A stretch of 64,000 nt of DNA from Armatimonadota bacterium (GTDB taxonomy: Bacteria > Sysuimicrobiota > Sysuimicrobiia > Sysuimicrobiales > Humicultoraceae): contig JAVKHP010000001.1 in assembly GCA_031459855.1 (NCBI GenBank), forward strand, positions 2,501,906 to 2,565,905, read 5' to 3'. Made by a program: the position numbers and the translations under genes. A model generated the notes under the pieces. That model was not told the origin of the DNA and made no database searches. It saw only the letters and a program-made list of their open reading frames with translations. Below are positions 10,652 through 22,886 of the stretch, piece after piece. Within the stretch, counting starts at the first letter, position 1, and each line of letters starts with the position of its first letter.

Positions 10652-10733
10652 GGACGACATCCGGCGGGCAGGGGGCCATTGCGCGGCGGGTTTCGCGCGG
10701 GGTTGCGCCGCTACCTGGTCTTGTGAGGACGAC
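10624..10733 (+). repeat. Direct repeat spanning the ftsX stop / peptidase start junction
   Basis: Bases 10624-10658 and 10699-10733 match at 32 of 35 positions and lie exactly 75 bases (25 codons) apart. Both copies encode LRRYLVL followed by TGA in the ftsX frame, and both carry GTGAGGACGAC in the next gene's frame. This is a tandem duplication of the junction, leaving two equivalent GTG start candidates at 10648 and 10723. Confidence 0.85.
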
Positions 10734-11889
10734 GGTCGTGAGGACGCTGGCTGCCGGGGCGATCGCGTTCCTGCTTGGGCTCTTCGACCCCGTGGCGGCT
10801 GCCCTGGCCGCGCCGTCCGGCACTCCGGATGCGGCTGTTGTCCAGGCCTCGCCCGAAGGTCGCCAGCAGGAACTGCGACGCCTCCAACGCCAGCTCCAGC
10901 TCGAGCGGCGCCGGCTCCTGGTCGTGCGGCGGCGCGAGCGCCGGCTTGTTGACGAGGTGCAGCACCTCGACCAGGCCCTGGAAGCCACGGAGGCCCGGCT
11001 CGATCAGCTGGAGGTCGACCGGCGGCGCGCGCAGCAGCGCGCGGCGGCGGCCGCGGCTGCGGTGGCCAGCGCCGAGCGGGAGCTGGCCCGGCGCCGGGCC
11101 GTGCTGGGGACCCGGCTGCGGGACCTCCACCGGTACGGACGGGCAGGCTATCTCGACGTCATCCTGGGCGCCGCCACCTTCTCGGAGTTCGTGACCCGCG
11201 CCCGCATCGTCGGCGCCATCGTGCGGAGCGATACCCGGCTGATCGCCGCCTACCGCCAGGACCGCGATCGCGCCGAGGCGTTGCGCGCGGAGTTCCAGGC
11301 CGAGCAGCGTCGCCTGGCAGCCCTGGTGGAGGAAACCCGCCAGCGCCGCCAGCTGCTCGCCGAGCAAAAGGAGGCCAAGCGGCGGCTGCTGGAGGGCATC
11401 GCGCAGGAGCGCGCCGCTGTCGAGCGCGTCGTCGAGGACCTGCGCCGGGAGTCCGCAGAGCTGGAAGCGCTGATCCGGCGGCTGCAGGCCAGCGGGCCAT
11501 CGCGGATGGCCATCGGCGCGTTCGTCTGGCCGCTGCGCGGCATGGTCACGTCGCGGTTCGGGTTCCGACGGCACCCGATCTTTCGGGCGCGCCTCTTCCA
11601 CCAGGGCGTCGACATCGCCGCGCCCCACGGCACCCCGGTGCGGGCCGCCGGGGACGGCGCCGTGCTCTTCGCCGGCTGGTACGGCGGTTACGGCAAGCTG
11701 GTGGTGCTCGACCACGGCGACGGTCTCAGCACCCTCTACGGGCACCTCTCCGCGATCCTGGTCGCGCCGGGGGCGCAGGTCGTCCGCGGCCAGGTCATCG
11801 GCCGGGTGGGCAGCACGGGCTACAGCACCGGACCCCATCTGCACTTCGAGATCCGGCGCAACGGGCAACCCATCGACCCACAGCGGTGA
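10648..11889 (+). CDS. EnvC-like M23 peptidoglycan hydrolase with coiled coil
   Basis: The product has a signal peptide or membrane anchor (VVRTLAAGAIAFLLGLF), then a long Arg/Glu-rich coiled coil of about 200 residues, then a LytM/M23 domain. The zinc and catalytic residues are intact: HQGVD, YGHLS and GPHLHFE. E. coli EnvC has lost these residues and only activates amidases, so this protein could cut peptidoglycan itself, as proposed for FtsEX partners such as CwlO or PcsB. Three starts are possible: GTG 10648 (overlaps the ftsX stop), 10723 and 10738. The last two give a more normal signal peptide. Position after ftsEX supports an FtsEX-controlled division hydrolase. Confidence 0.9.
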   Translation: MRTTSGGQGAIARRVSRGVAPLPGLVRTTVVRTLAAGAIAFLLGLFDPVAAALAAPSGTPDAAVVQASPEGRQQELRRLQRQLQLERRRLLVVRRRERRLVDEVQHLDQALEATEARLDQLEVDRRRAQQRAAAAAAAVASAERELARRRAVLGTRLRDLHRYGRAGYLDVILGAATFSEFVTRARIVGAIVRSDTRLIAAYRQDRDRAEALRAEFQAEQRRLAALVEETRQRRQLLAEQKEAKRRLLEGIAQERAAVERVVEDLRRESAELEALIRRLQASGPSRMAIGAFVWPLRGMVTSRFGFRRHPIFRARLFHQGVDIAAPHGTPVRAAGDGAVLFAGWYGGYGKLVVLDHGDGLSTLYGHLSAILVAPGAQVVRGQVIGRVGSTGYSTGPHLHFEIRRNGQPIDPQR

Positions 11890-12002
11890 GACGCCGGCGC
11901 CGGCATCGTGCCTCGCGCCGCGTCGGCGCGCTTGTTCGCCGCCGTCGACCACGATAAGCTACAACCGGCGGTCTGGGGACCGACCGCCTGGAGGCGAGAG
12001 GC

Positions 12003-13220
12003 GTGCACAGCCGCATCCTACAGCGACTCCCGTGGCCTGCCGTGGCCGCGGTGATCGTCGCGGTCTTCCTGGCCGGCTACGGCGCGGGCCAGGCGTCGGT
12101 GGCCCGGGGCGCCGACGACCAGGGCTTCGCGCTCCTGCGGCAGCTGCTCACCCACATCCGGCAGGACTACCTGGGGCCCGTGCCCGACGCACGCGTGCTC
12201 TTCGACGGCGCGGCGCGGGGGATGCTAGAAGCGCTGGGCGACCCCTACACGCGGTACATGGACGCCAGGGCGTTCCGGGAGTTCGCGCAGGACGCCCAGG
12301 GCTACTTCTTCGGCATCGGCATCTTCATCGACATCCGCGACGGCCAGCTGATCGTCGTGCAGCCCATCGAGGGCACCCCGGCGCATCGGGCGGGCCTGCG
12401 ACCGGGCGACCGCATTCGCGCCATCAACAACGTCTCCACCGAGGGCATGGCGCTGCAGGAGGCCGTCAGCCGGATCCGGGGCCCTGCGGGCACCCGGGTG
12501 GTGCTGCGCATCCAGCGGGCCGATCGGTCCTTCGACGTGGAAATCACCCGCGCGCGCATCCAGATCGTGTCCGTGCAGGGCGCCGGGGTCCTGGACGCTG
12601 ACCTGCAGAAGCAGCTGGCGGCCGAGCGACTGGGATACGTGCGCATCCTCACGTTCAACGATCGAACGGCGGAGGAGGTGGCGGCCGAGATGACCCGGCT
12701 GCAGCAGGTCGGGGTCCGTGGGGTGCTCCTCGACCTGCGCAGCAACGGCGGCGGGCTGCTGGAGGCGTCGCTCCGGGTGGCCGAGCGCTTCGTGCCCGAG
12801 GGGCGGCCGCTCGTGCACATCGTGGACCGCACCGGCCGCAAGACGACCGAGCGTGCCGGGCGCGGCCCGAAGATCCAGCTGCCGGTGGTCGTGCTCGTCA
12901 ACGAGTTCAGCGCCAGTGCCTCCGAGATCCTGGCGGGCGCGCTCAAGGACTCCGCCGGCGCCACGCTGGTCGGGATCAGAACGTTCGGCAAAGGGGTCAT
13001 CCAGTCGGTCTACGCGCTCCCCGGCGGTGGCGGCGCCGCCATCACGACGTCCAAGTACCTGACGCCCGCAGACCACGACATCCACGGGAAGGGTGTGCCG
13101 CCCGACGTCGTCGCCGGAGACCGGCTGGAGGGCAAGAGCGATGCCGAGGTGGCGCGCATCCAGCAGGAGCAGCTACGGCGGGCTGTCGAGGTGCTCCGGC
13201 AGCGCGCAGGGAGACGATAG
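12003..13220 (+). CDS. C-terminal processing peptidase, S41 family (CtpA/Prc)
   Basis: The 405-residue protease has an N-terminal membrane anchor or signal (about residues 11-32), a PDZ domain (about 95-185) and an S41 domain. The catalytic dyad is visible as Ser305 in EFSASASEI and Lys330 in TFGKGVIQ, spaced 25 residues apart as in known CtpA enzymes. It degrades or trims proteins outside the membrane. The GTG start at 12003 has GGAGG upstream. In other bacteria such proteases control the levels of division hydrolases, so its place after the EnvC-like gene may be functional; that is inference. Confidence 0.94.
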   Translation: MHSRILQRLPWPAVAAVIVAVFLAGYGAGQASVARGADDQGFALLRQLLTHIRQDYLGPVPDARVLFDGAARGMLEALGDPYTRYMDARAFREFAQDAQGYFFGIGIFIDIRDGQLIVVQPIEGTPAHRAGLRPGDRIRAINNVSTEGMALQEAVSRIRGPAGTRVVLRIQRADRSFDVEITRARIQIVSVQGAGVLDADLQKQLAAERLGYVRILTFNDRTAEEVAAEMTRLQQVGVRGVLLDLRSNGGGLLEASLRVAERFVPEGRPLVHIVDRTGRKTTERAGRGPKIQLPVVVLVNEFSASASEILAGALKDSAGATLVGIRTFGKGVIQSVYALPGGGGAAITTSKYLTPADHDIHGKGVPPDVVAGDRLEGKSDAEVARIQQEQLRRAVEVLRQRAGRR

Positions 13221-13276
13221 GGACGTGGCGAGGCGCGTCCCCACCTCCTGAGCCCACCACGGGAGACCCGGCGCCC

Positions 13277-14224
13277 ATGTCGCGCCATCGGCGTGCAGCG
13301 GCCCGGCGGCGGTCTCTGGGGATCGTCCCACTGGTCGTCGTGGCCATGGGAGCCGGGGTGCTACTCGCCCGGCTGTCGCCCGATGCCCCACCTCCCGTCC
13401 GTGCCCCAGAGCCTGCGGTGCGCCCGGCCGCGCCCCCGCGCGCGCGACCGCCGGCGGCCCGCCCCTCGCCGACCCCGACCCCACGCCCGCAGCGTGCGAC
13501 CCCGGTGTCGCCCGCCCACACCCCGCGGGGCCGGCTGGCGGTCGTATTCGACGACGCAGGCGGGGACCTCGCCCACGTCGAAGCGATCATTGCCATCGGC
13601 CGGCCCGTGACCGTCGCCGTGCTGCCGTTCCTCGCGCACTCGGACGAGGTCGCGCAGCGGGCGCGTGCGGCCGGGCTGGAGGTGTTAGTGCATCTGCCGC
13701 TGGAGCCGGAGGACCCCGGCAAGGACCCGGGCCCGGGAAGCATCACCGTTGCCATGAGCGATGCGCAGATCCGGCAGGCGGTGCGCGCCGCCCTGGCGGC
13801 CGTGCCCGGGGCCGTGGGGATGAACAACCACATGGGCTCGCGGGCCACGGCGGATCGGCGGGTCATGCGGGCGGTCCTGCAGGCGGCGCGGGACGCGGGC
13901 GCCTTCTTCCTCGACAGCTACACCACGCCGCACTCGGTGGTTCGCGAGGTGGCCGCCGAGCTGGGCGTGCGGACAGCCACCCGGGCGATCTTCCTGGACA
14001 ACGTCGACGACGACGCCGCGATTGCGGCCCAGGTCCGGCGCGCGATCGCGCGCGCCCGGCAAGAGGGCGCCGTCATCGCCATCGGGCACGCGCAGCGCCG
14101 CACGCCAGCGGTCGTCGCCGCCATGCGCCACGAGTTCGACGAGGCCGGGGTGGCGCTGGTGCCGCTCTCGGCGCTGATGGGCGGGATGCCGGCCCCGGCC
14201 TCGGAAGGACGCAAGAGCCCGTAA
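13277..14224 (+). CDS. Divergent polysaccharide deacetylase (YibQ-like)
   Basis: The 315-residue protein has a basic N-terminus, one membrane helix or signal (about residues 15-35), a Pro/Ala-rich linker of about 55 residues and a domain of the divergent polysaccharide deacetylase (DUF610/YibQ) family. Markers are [41 protein letters not shown] and GMNNHMGS. The domain lies outside the membrane and probably acts on glycans, but no activity has been firmly assigned to the family. In E. coli yibQ follows envC, and here it follows the EnvC-like and CtpA genes, extending the same neighbourhood. Confidence 0.88.
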   Translation: MSRHRRAAARRRSLGIVPLVVVAMGAGVLLARLSPDAPPPVRAPEPAVRPAAPPRARPPAARPSPTPTPRPQRATPVSPAHTPRGRLAVVFDDAGGDLAHVEAIIAIGRPVTVAVLPFLAHSDEVAQRARAAGLEVLVHLPLEPEDPGKDPGPGSITVAMSDAQIRQAVRAALAAVPGAVGMNNHMGSRATADRRVMRAVLQAARDAGAFFLDSYTTPHSVVREVAAELGVRTATRAIFLDNVDDDAAIAAQVRRAIARARQEGAVIAIGHAQRRTPAVVAAMRHEFDEAGVALVPLSALMGGMPAPASEGRKSP

Positions 14225-14264
14225 CCCAAGGGAACCGCAGGAGGCGAAAAGGAGGACGAGCGGG

Positions 14265-15536
14265 ATGGCGACGCAGGCGATGCTGATCACGCCCCAGGGC
14301 GACCCCTGGCAGGCGGCCCTGCGGCAGTTCGACCGGGCCGCGGACTACCTGCCGCTCAAACGGGGCATCCGCGAGTTCCTGGCCTACCCCAAGCGGGAGC
14401 TCACCGTGCACTTCCCGGTGAAGATGGACGACGGCTCCGTGCAGATCTTCACCGGATACCGCGTCCACCACAGCACCGTGCTGGGGCCGACCAAGGGCGG
14501 CATCCGGTACCACCAGGACGTGACCCTCAACGAGATCCGTGCCCTGGCCATGCTGATGACGTGGAAGTGCGCGGTCGTCGGGCTGCCCTACGGCGGCGCC
14601 AAGGGCGGCGTGGTGGTCAACCCCAAGGCGCTGTCGACCACTGAGCTCGAGCGACTCACCCGCCGGTACGCCACGGAGATCTCGATTCTGATGAGCCCGG
14701 AGGGCGACATCCCCGCGCCCGACCTGGGCACCACGCCCCAGGTCATGGCGTGGATCATGGACACCTACAGCATGCACCGGGGCTACTCGACGCCGTCGGT
14801 GGTCACCGGGAAGCCCACGTCCATCGGCGGGTCGCTGGGCCGCGTGGAGGCCACCGGCCGGGGCGTGGCCATCGTGACCCGTGAGGCCGCCCGCTGGCTG
14901 GGCATGGAGCTGGCCGGTGCCACCGTGGTGATCCAGGGCTTCGGGAACGTGGGCTCGGTGGCGGCACAGCTCCTGACGCGCCTGGGCTGCCGCGTGGTGG
15001 CCGTCAGCGATACGCGCGGGGGCGTCTACAACCCCGCGGGGTTGGACCCCGACCGGCTGATCGCACACAAGGCACGCACCGGCAGCGTCGTGGGCTATCC
15101 CGGTGCGGACGTGGTGACCAACCAGGAGCTGCTGGAGCTGCCCTGCGACGTGCTCGTGCCCAGCGCGCTCGAAGGCCAGATCACCGAGGAGAACGCGCCC
15201 CGAATCCGGGCGCGGGTCGTCGTCGAGGGCGCCAACGGGCCCACGACGCCCGAGGCGGACGTGATCCTGCGCGAGCGGCGCATCACGGTCCTGCCGGACA
15301 TCGTGGCCAACGCCGGGGGCGTCATCGTCTCGTACTTCGAGTGGGTCCAGGGGCTCCAGCAGTTCTTCTGGACCGAGGAGGAGGTCAACGCCAACCTCGA
15401 GCGCATCATCGTGCGCAGCTTCGGGCAGGTGGTGAAGGTCGCGGAGGAGCGCAACGTGGACCTGCGCACGGCCGCGCTGATCCGGGCCATCGACCGCGTG
15501 GCGGACGCGCTGTTCACCCGGGGGATCTACCCGTAG
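14265..15536 (+). CDS. gdhA: Glutamate dehydrogenase (Glu/Leu/Phe/Val family)
   Basis: The 423-residue cytoplasmic enzyme interconverts glutamate and 2-oxoglutarate plus ammonium. The substrate loop [10 protein letters not shown] and catalytic Lys region [11 protein letters not shown] are present (about residues 75-115). The Rossmann domain has [14 protein letters not shown]. The length matches hexameric bacterial and archaeal GDH of the small type. A very strong Shine-Dalgarno (AAAAGGAGG) precedes the ATG. A broad amino-acid dehydrogenase cannot be excluded; the downstream LIV-type transporter makes amino-acid catabolism a reasonable context. Confidence 0.92.
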   Translation: MATQAMLITPQGDPWQAALRQFDRAADYLPLKRGIREFLAYPKRELTVHFPVKMDDGSVQIFTGYRVHHSTVLGPTKGGIRYHQDVTLNEIRALAMLMTWKCAVVGLPYGGAKGGVVVNPKALSTTELERLTRRYATEISILMSPEGDIPAPDLGTTPQVMAWIMDTYSMHRGYSTPSVVTGKPTSIGGSLGRVEATGRGVAIVTREAARWLGMELAGATVVIQGFGNVGSVAAQLLTRLGCRVVAVSDTRGGVYNPAGLDPDRLIAHKARTGSVVGYPGADVVTNQELLELPCDVLVPSALEGQITEENAPRIRARVVVEGANGPTTPEADVILRERRITVLPDIVANAGGVIVSYFEWVQGLQQFFWTEEEVNANLERIIVRSFGQVVKVAEERNVDLRTAALIRAIDRVADALFTRGIYP

Positions 15537-15851
15537 GCGCACCGGCGCGCGGCCGGCCGCCACGGGGCCGTCGTGGGCGTGCAGGACGCAGGGGCTCCGG
15601 CGCGGGGTCGGCCGGTGCGGGGGTTGGGTCGTCGTCTCCGACGGTCGGCGGGCGCCGACCCTGGAGGCGGCAGGAAGTCGCCCGGGGCCGGACGAACCCG
15701 AGTAGGCGACCTGCATGGACAGCGTGGAGAGCCCGCCGCCGGCGGGCCGCGGAGGAGGTGAGGGGTCGAGCGGGGGAGAGCGTGAGGTGAGCAAGGCGGC
15801 CGGACGCTGTGCACGCAACCACACGAAGGACACGACGAAGGAGAGATGGGT
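15537..15851 (+). other. Intergenic region between gdhA and LIV binding-protein gene
   Basis: About 315 bases without a credible gene. I see GC-rich palindromic stretches near 15545-15562 but no U-tract terminator and no convincing promoter. The only clear signal is the Shine-Dalgarno GAAGGAGAG just before 15852. Confidence 0.4.
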
Positions 15852-17063
15852 ATGACGCGACTTCGTGGAGTGCTTGTCGCGCTGGTGCTCCTGGTCACCG
15901 CTGCGCTGCTGGTGCCGGCACAGGCGCCGGTGCGGGCGCAGGCGACGAAGGGCAAGATCAAGATCGCCACCCAGAGCCCGCTCTCGGGAGGCCAGGCGGT
16001 CCTGGGGGAGGGCATCAAGAACGGCGCCCAGCTGGCCATCGAGCAACTCGGCGGGCCCATCAAGCGGCTCGGCTTCGACCTCGAGCTCGTGCCGTTCGAC
16101 GACCAGGCCAAGCCCGACGTGGGCGTGGCCAACGCCAAGAACCTGGTCACCGACCCCGACATCCTGCTGGTCATCGGGCACCTGAACTCGGGCGTCGCCA
16201 TTCCGTCGTCCGAGGTCTACAAGGACAGCATGCTGGCCATGATCTCGCCGGCCAACACCAACCCCAAGATCACCGACCGCAAGTACAAGAACGTCTTCCG
16301 GGTGGTGGGCCGCGACGACGTGCAGGGCGTCGTCGGCGCCGAGTTCGCGGCCAAGGAGATGAAGGTCAAGACCGTCTACATCATCCACGACAAGACGGCC
16401 TACGGCCAGGGCGTCGCCGAGTTCTTCCGCGACCACGCGCCCAAGGTAGGCATGCGCGTGGTGGGGTTCGAGGGCACCGAGGAGCAAGCCAACTTCGACC
16501 CCATCATCACCCCGATCCTGGCCCGGCGGCCCGACCTGGTGTACTTCGGCGGCATCTACAACCAGGCCGGCGTCTTCTTCAAGCAGGCGCGGGCCAAGGG
16601 CCTGAAGGCGCGGTTCCTGGGCCCTGACGGCATGGACTCCTCCGACCTGGCCAAGGTCGCAGGGCAGGCGATCGTGGGGATGCACTACACGACCGTGGCC
16701 GGACCGGTCTCGGTCTACCCCAGGGCCGCCAAGTTCGCCCAGGACTACAAGGCCAAGTTCGGGAAGGACCCCGAGCCCTTCGCGGCCCAGGCCTACGACG
16801 CCACCGCCATCGGCCTGAAGGCCATCGAGAACGCCATCAAGGCCGCGGGCGGCAAGAAGCCCACCCGCGAGCAGGTCACCAACGAGATCCACAAGATCAA
16901 GGGCTTCCGCGGCCTGACCGATACCTTCACCTTCGACGCCAAGGGCGACCCGGTGCCGGCCACCTACTTCGTGATCAATATCGTGAGCGGCGACCCGGCC
17001 AAGTGGGGGCAGAACAAGCTGGTGAAGACGCTGCGGATCAACCCGCCGGGGGCCGGCATGTAG
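15852..17063 (+). CDS. Branched-chain amino-acid type ABC transporter substrate-binding protein
   Basis: The 403-residue protein is a LivJ/LivK-type periplasmic binding protein (Peripla_BP_6). A Sec signal peptide (residues 1-28) ends in APVRAQA without a lipobox cysteine. The mature part starts KIKIATQSPLSGGQAVLGE, the LIV-type opening. Of two ATGs at 15846 and 15852, the second is preferred because AAGGAG lies at a normal distance from it. Permease and ATPase genes follow. A long hairpin separates this gene from livH, probably allowing more binding protein than membrane subunits. The substrate could be Leu/Ile/Val, another amino acid or a small amide. Confidence 0.92.
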   Translation: MTRLRGVLVALVLLVTAALLVPAQAPVRAQATKGKIKIATQSPLSGGQAVLGEGIKNGAQLAIEQLGGPIKRLGFDLELVPFDDQAKPDVGVANAKNLVTDPDILLVIGHLNSGVAIPSSEVYKDSMLAMISPANTNPKITDRKYKNVFRVVGRDDVQGVVGAEFAAKEMKVKTVYIIHDKTAYGQGVAEFFRDHAPKVGMRVVGFEGTEEQANFDPIITPILARRPDLVYFGGIYNQAGVFFKQARAKGLKARFLGPDGMDSSDLAKVAGQAIVGMHYTTVAGPVSVYPRAAKFAQDYKAKFGKDPEPFAAQAYDATAIGLKAIENAIKAAGGKKPTREQVTNEIHKIKGFRGLTDTFTFDAKGDPVPATYFVINIVSGDPAKWGQNKLVKTLRINPPGAGM

Positions 17064-17088
17064 GCCACCCCTCGGCGCGGCGGTTTCC

Positions 17089-17122
17089 AGGAGGGGCCCG
17101 CCCGGGCGGCGCGGCCCCTCCT
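17089..17122 (+). terminator. Intercistronic GC hairpin after the LIV binding-protein gene
   Basis: AGGAGGGGCC (17089-17098) is perfectly complementary to GGCCCCTCCT (17113-17122), with a further CGCCCGGGCG palindrome in the loop. There is no U-tract. It probably stabilises the upstream mRNA or partly attenuates transcription into livH. Confidence 0.55.
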
Positions 17123-17182
17123 GCTGTGCGGGCGCGGATGCCGGAGGGTTCCCCTGGTGGGCGGTGAATAGGTGAACAGTCG

Positions 17183-18164
17183 GTGCCGGTGGGGGGTGCG
17201 GACCGGGTGGAGTGGGACATCCTCCTGCGGATCCTGCCGACCGTCGTGGTCGACGGCTTCGTGCTGGGCTTCGTCTACGCCATGATCGCCCTGGGCTACA
17301 CCATGGTCTACGGCGTCCTCCAGATGATCAACTTCGCTCACAGCGAGATCTTCGTCATGGGGGCGTTCGTGGGGGCCGAGACCCTGTTGATCCTGCAGGC
17401 CAGCGGGCTCCTGACGGTGCTGCACCCGCTGGCGTTGCTGGCCGTGGTCCTCGTGCTGGCCATGGCGGGCAGCGGCCTGCTGGCGGTCGCGGTCGAGCGC
17501 GTGGCCTACCGGCCCCTGCGGGGGGCCCCGCGTCTGATCCCCCTGATCTCGGCCATCGGCGTCTCGTTCTTCCTCCAGGACGCGATCCGGCTGTTCGAGA
17601 GCCTGTGGCGGAACGCGTTCTTCCTGACCTACCCGACCATCGACCTCTTCGACCGGCGGATCCCGCTGGTCGGCGAGGTGGAGATCTCGGTGAAGTCCCT
17701 CCTGATCATCGTGGCGTCGCTGCTGATGCTGGTGGTGCTGACGCTGTTCGTCAACCGGACCAAGCTCGGGATGGCGATCCGGGCGGTGGCCGAGGACCAG
17801 CCGACGGCCGGGCTCATGGGCGTCAACGTCGGGCGGATCATCTCCCTGACGTTCCTGATCGGCGGGGCGATGGGCGGCGCGGCCGGGGCGCTGTTCGGCG
17901 TGCAGTTCGGGACGATCAACCCCTACTCGGGGTTCATCCCCGGCCTGAAGGCCTTCACCGCGGCGGTGCTGGGCGGCATCGGTAACGTGCCCGGCGCCAT
18001 GGTGGGGGGCCTGGTGCTGGGCATGCTGGAGGCGTTCGCGGCCTCGTACATGTCGCTGCTGACCGGTGGGGCGTTCGGGGCCGAGTACAAGGACATCTTC
18101 GCCTTCAGCGTGCTGATCGTCATCCTCATGTTCCGGCCCCAGGGGCTGCTGGGGGAGGTCGTCC

Positions 18165-18178
<14 letters not shown>
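17183..18178 (+). CDS. livH: LIV-type ABC transporter permease LivH
   Basis: The 331-residue protein has about eight membrane helices and the LivH hallmark ALGYTMVYGVLQMINFAHSE near residues 35-55. The C-terminal RPQGLLGE is typical. A GTG at 17183 with AGGTGA seven bases upstream is used as start; a second GTG at 17207 is possible. It forms the translocation pore with LivM, whose gene overlaps it by 14 bases. About 330 residues is on the long side; the extra lies in a loop around residues 150-170. Confidence 0.93.
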
Positions 18179-19460
<1,282 letters not shown>

Positions 19461-19461
19461 G

Positions 19462-20244
19462 ATGGCGCTGCTGGAGGCCGTGGGGGTGACCAAGCGCTTC
19501 GGCGGGCTGGTCGCCGTCTCTGCCGTGGACTTCGTGCTGGAAGAGGGGACGATCGCCAGCATCATCGGACCCAACGGGGCAGGCAAGACCACCTTCTTCA
19601 ACGTGCTGACCGGCGTGTACGCGCCCGAGGAGGGGCAGGTGCGGTTCCGTGACCGGCCCATCGTGGGGCTGCGGCCCGATCAGATCACCGCCCTGGGCAT
19701 GTGCCGGACGTTTCAGAACATCCGTCTGTTCGGCAACATGACCGTGGTGGAGAACATCCTGGTGGGGATGCACAGCCGGCTGGCGCTGGGCGCCTGGGAC
19801 GCGCTGCTGCGCACCCCGCGCTTCTATGCCACCGAGCGCGCAGCGCTGCGACGTGCCGGCGAGCTGCTGCAGCTAGTGGGACTCTCGGGGCGCGCCAACG
19901 AGCTGGCCAAGAACCTGCCCTACGGCGACCAGCGCCGGCTGGAGATCGCCCGCGCGCTGGCGAGCCAGCCCCAGCTGTTGCTGCTGGACGAGCCGACCGC
20001 CGGCATGTCGCCCACGGAGGCCCAGGCGCTGATGGACTTCCTGCGCCGCCTGCGGGCCGAGCTGGGGCTGACGATCCTGCTGATCGAGCACAACATGCGC
20101 GTGGTGATGAACATCTCCGACCGGGTCACGGTGCTCGACTACGGCGAGAAGATCGCCGAGGGCCCGCCCGCCCAGGTGCAGAACGACCCCCGGGTCATCG
20201 AGGCGTACCTGGGCGTCGGCAAGGGGGTGGCTGCACTGCGCTGA
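19462..20244 (+). CDS. livG: LIV-type ABC transporter ATP-binding protein LivG
   Basis: The 260-residue ATPase has Walker A GPNGAGKTT, Walker B LLLLDEPTAGMSP and switch His in IEHNM. The long insertion LFGNMTVVENILVGMH and the end AEGPPAQVQNDPRVIEAYLG are typical of LivG. In place of a canonical LSGG signature it has the LPYGDQRRLEIARAL form, normal for this subfamily. The ATG lies one base after the livM stop. Confidence 0.95.
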   Translation: MALLEAVGVTKRFGGLVAVSAVDFVLEEGTIASIIGPNGAGKTTFFNVLTGVYAPEEGQVRFRDRPIVGLRPDQITALGMCRTFQNIRLFGNMTVVENILVGMHSRLALGAWDALLRTPRFYATERAALRRAGELLQLVGLSGRANELAKNLPYGDQRRLEIARALASQPQLLLLDEPTAGMSPTEAQALMDFLRRLRAELGLTILLIEHNMRVVMNISDRVTVLDYGEKIAEGPPAQVQNDPRVIEAYLGVGKGVAALR

Positions 20245-20325
20245 GGGCGGGTTCTGCGGAACCTCAGGCGGCGCGGCGTAGGCGACGCGACGGGCGAACG
20301 GCGGGGCGGGCAAGCGGGACGGACG

Positions 20326-21036
<711 letters not shown>

Positions 21037-21089
21037 ACGCCGGTCCGCAACTCGCTGCGTCGTGCCGGCCGTGACGGCCGTGGCCCGCG

Positions 21090-21113
21090 GTGCCGGCGTT
21101 CCCGCGCCGGCAC
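21090..21113. terminator. Convergent hairpin between livF and the histidine kinase
   Basis: GTGCCGGCG (21090-21098) pairs with CGCCGGCAC (21105-21113) around a six-base loop in the short space between two converging genes. No U-tract is seen on either strand, so termination efficiency is uncertain. Confidence 0.45.
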
Positions 21114-21129
21114 GTTGCCGCCTGCATCC

Positions 21130-22886
21130 TCAGTCGCCGTTGCGCGGCAGGGTCACCGTGAAGGTCGTGCCCACCCCCGGGGCGCTGCGGACGGCGATGC
21201 GGCCACCATGTGCCTCCACGATGTGCTTGGTGATGGCCAGCCCCAGGCCGCTGCCGCCAGGGTGCGCTGGCCGGGCCCGGTCGGCCTTGTAGAAGCGCTC
21301 GAAGATCCGCGGCAGGTCCGCTTCGGGGATGCCCGGCCCCGAGTCCGAGACCGAGATCTCCACCTCGCCGTCGGTGCACCGCCAGCCCACGGTGATGCGG
21401 CCGCCGTCTGGGGTGAACTTGATGGCGTTGTCCAGCAGGTTGGTGAGCACCTGACTCAGGCGGTCGCGGTCGGCCAGGGCGACGACCTCGGTCGGCGGCG
21501 CCTGCACGTCGATCGCCCGCTGCCCTGCCAGCGGCCGCAGGCGCGCCAGCGTCTCGTCCACCAGGGCGCCCACGTCGACCTGGCCCAGCTGCAGGCTGAT
21601 CCGCTTGTCCTCCAGGCGCGAGAGGTCCAGCAGGTCGTCGACCAGCTTCACCAGGCGGTCGGCCTCCTTGTCGATGATCTCCAGGAAGCGCCGGCACGTG
21701 GCCTCGTCGCGCATGGCGCCGCCGAGCAGTGTCTCGGCGAAGCCCTTGATGGACGTGAGCGGGGTGCGCAGCTCGTGGGAGACGTTGGCGGTCAGTTCGC
21801 GCCGCAGACGCTCCAGGCGCCGCAGCGCGGTGACGTCGCGCAACACCGCCACCGCCCCGCCAGGCCCGCCCTCGCCCGGCAGGGGCGCGCAGTGCACCTC
21901 CACCAGGCGATCGCCGACCTCTGCTGGCGGCAGCTCCCCGGTGACCGGCTGTCCGCGGCTCGCCGCCTCGGCCAGCATCGCCCGCAGGCGCGGACCGGGC
22001 TGCACGGCCGTCTGGTCGCCTGCACGCCCGGGCGCCAGCAGGTCGGCGGCGGCCCGGTTGGCCAGCAGCAGCGTGCCGCGACGATCCACGGCCACCACGC
22101 CGTCGGACATGCTGGTCAGGATCGTCTTCAGGCGGGTGCGCTCGGCCTCCAGGGTGGCCACCATGTCGCGCAGCCGGCCGGCCATGCGGTTGAAGCTCTC
22201 CGCCAGCCGCGCGATCTCGTCGGCACCGCGGGGCGCGACGGTCTGGTTGAGGTCGCCGGCGCTCATCCGCGTGGCCACGCGGGTCAGGTCCTCGATGGGC
22301 TCGACGAGCCCTCGGGCCAGGCGGGTGCCCAGCAACCAGGCCAGGACCAGGCCGATGGCCAGCCCCACGCCCAGCTGGGGGAGCATGCGGCCCAACTGCA
22401 CCCACACCCAGCCCGTGGGCACCGACACGTGCACGACCGCGAACACCCGGCCGTCGACCACCACCGGCGACGCCGCGAACACGCGCTGGCCGCCGCCGGC
22501 CGGGTCCCGGCGCACGGACCGGGTCGTGCAGTCGCCGCTGCGGTCGGCGGCAGCCAGGCACGCCGCCAGCGCGGCCAGTTCGCTTGCCTGGCCGGTCGTC
22601 TCCGGGGCGCGCAGCACGCCGGCGGAGAGCACCCGGATGGTCGCGTCGCGCCGCCACCGGAACTCCTGCGCCAGGCGTTCCAGGGCGGCAGGATCGGTGC
22701 GGCCGTCCCGTGCGTACTCCTCGAGCATGCGGCCGATCAGCCGGGCCTGGCGCTCGATGACCCACGCATAGGTGGTCGTGTACTGGCGCTGCAGGCGCCA
22801 GGTGACGAACGTCGCCACCAGCACCAGGCACAACGCGGCCAGCACCAGGTACGACAGGGCCAGACGACTGCGAATCGACCGCGACC

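Noticed and set aside
10648-10722. A small separate gene in the duplicated ftsX junction
   Set aside because: The 25-codon segment has no stop of its own in the peptidase frame, and its second copy already explains it as a duplication.
14073-16892. A 939-codon minus-strand open frame opposite gdhA and the LIV binding protein
   Set aside because: Same reason: a shadow of two clear genes, with compositional bias only.
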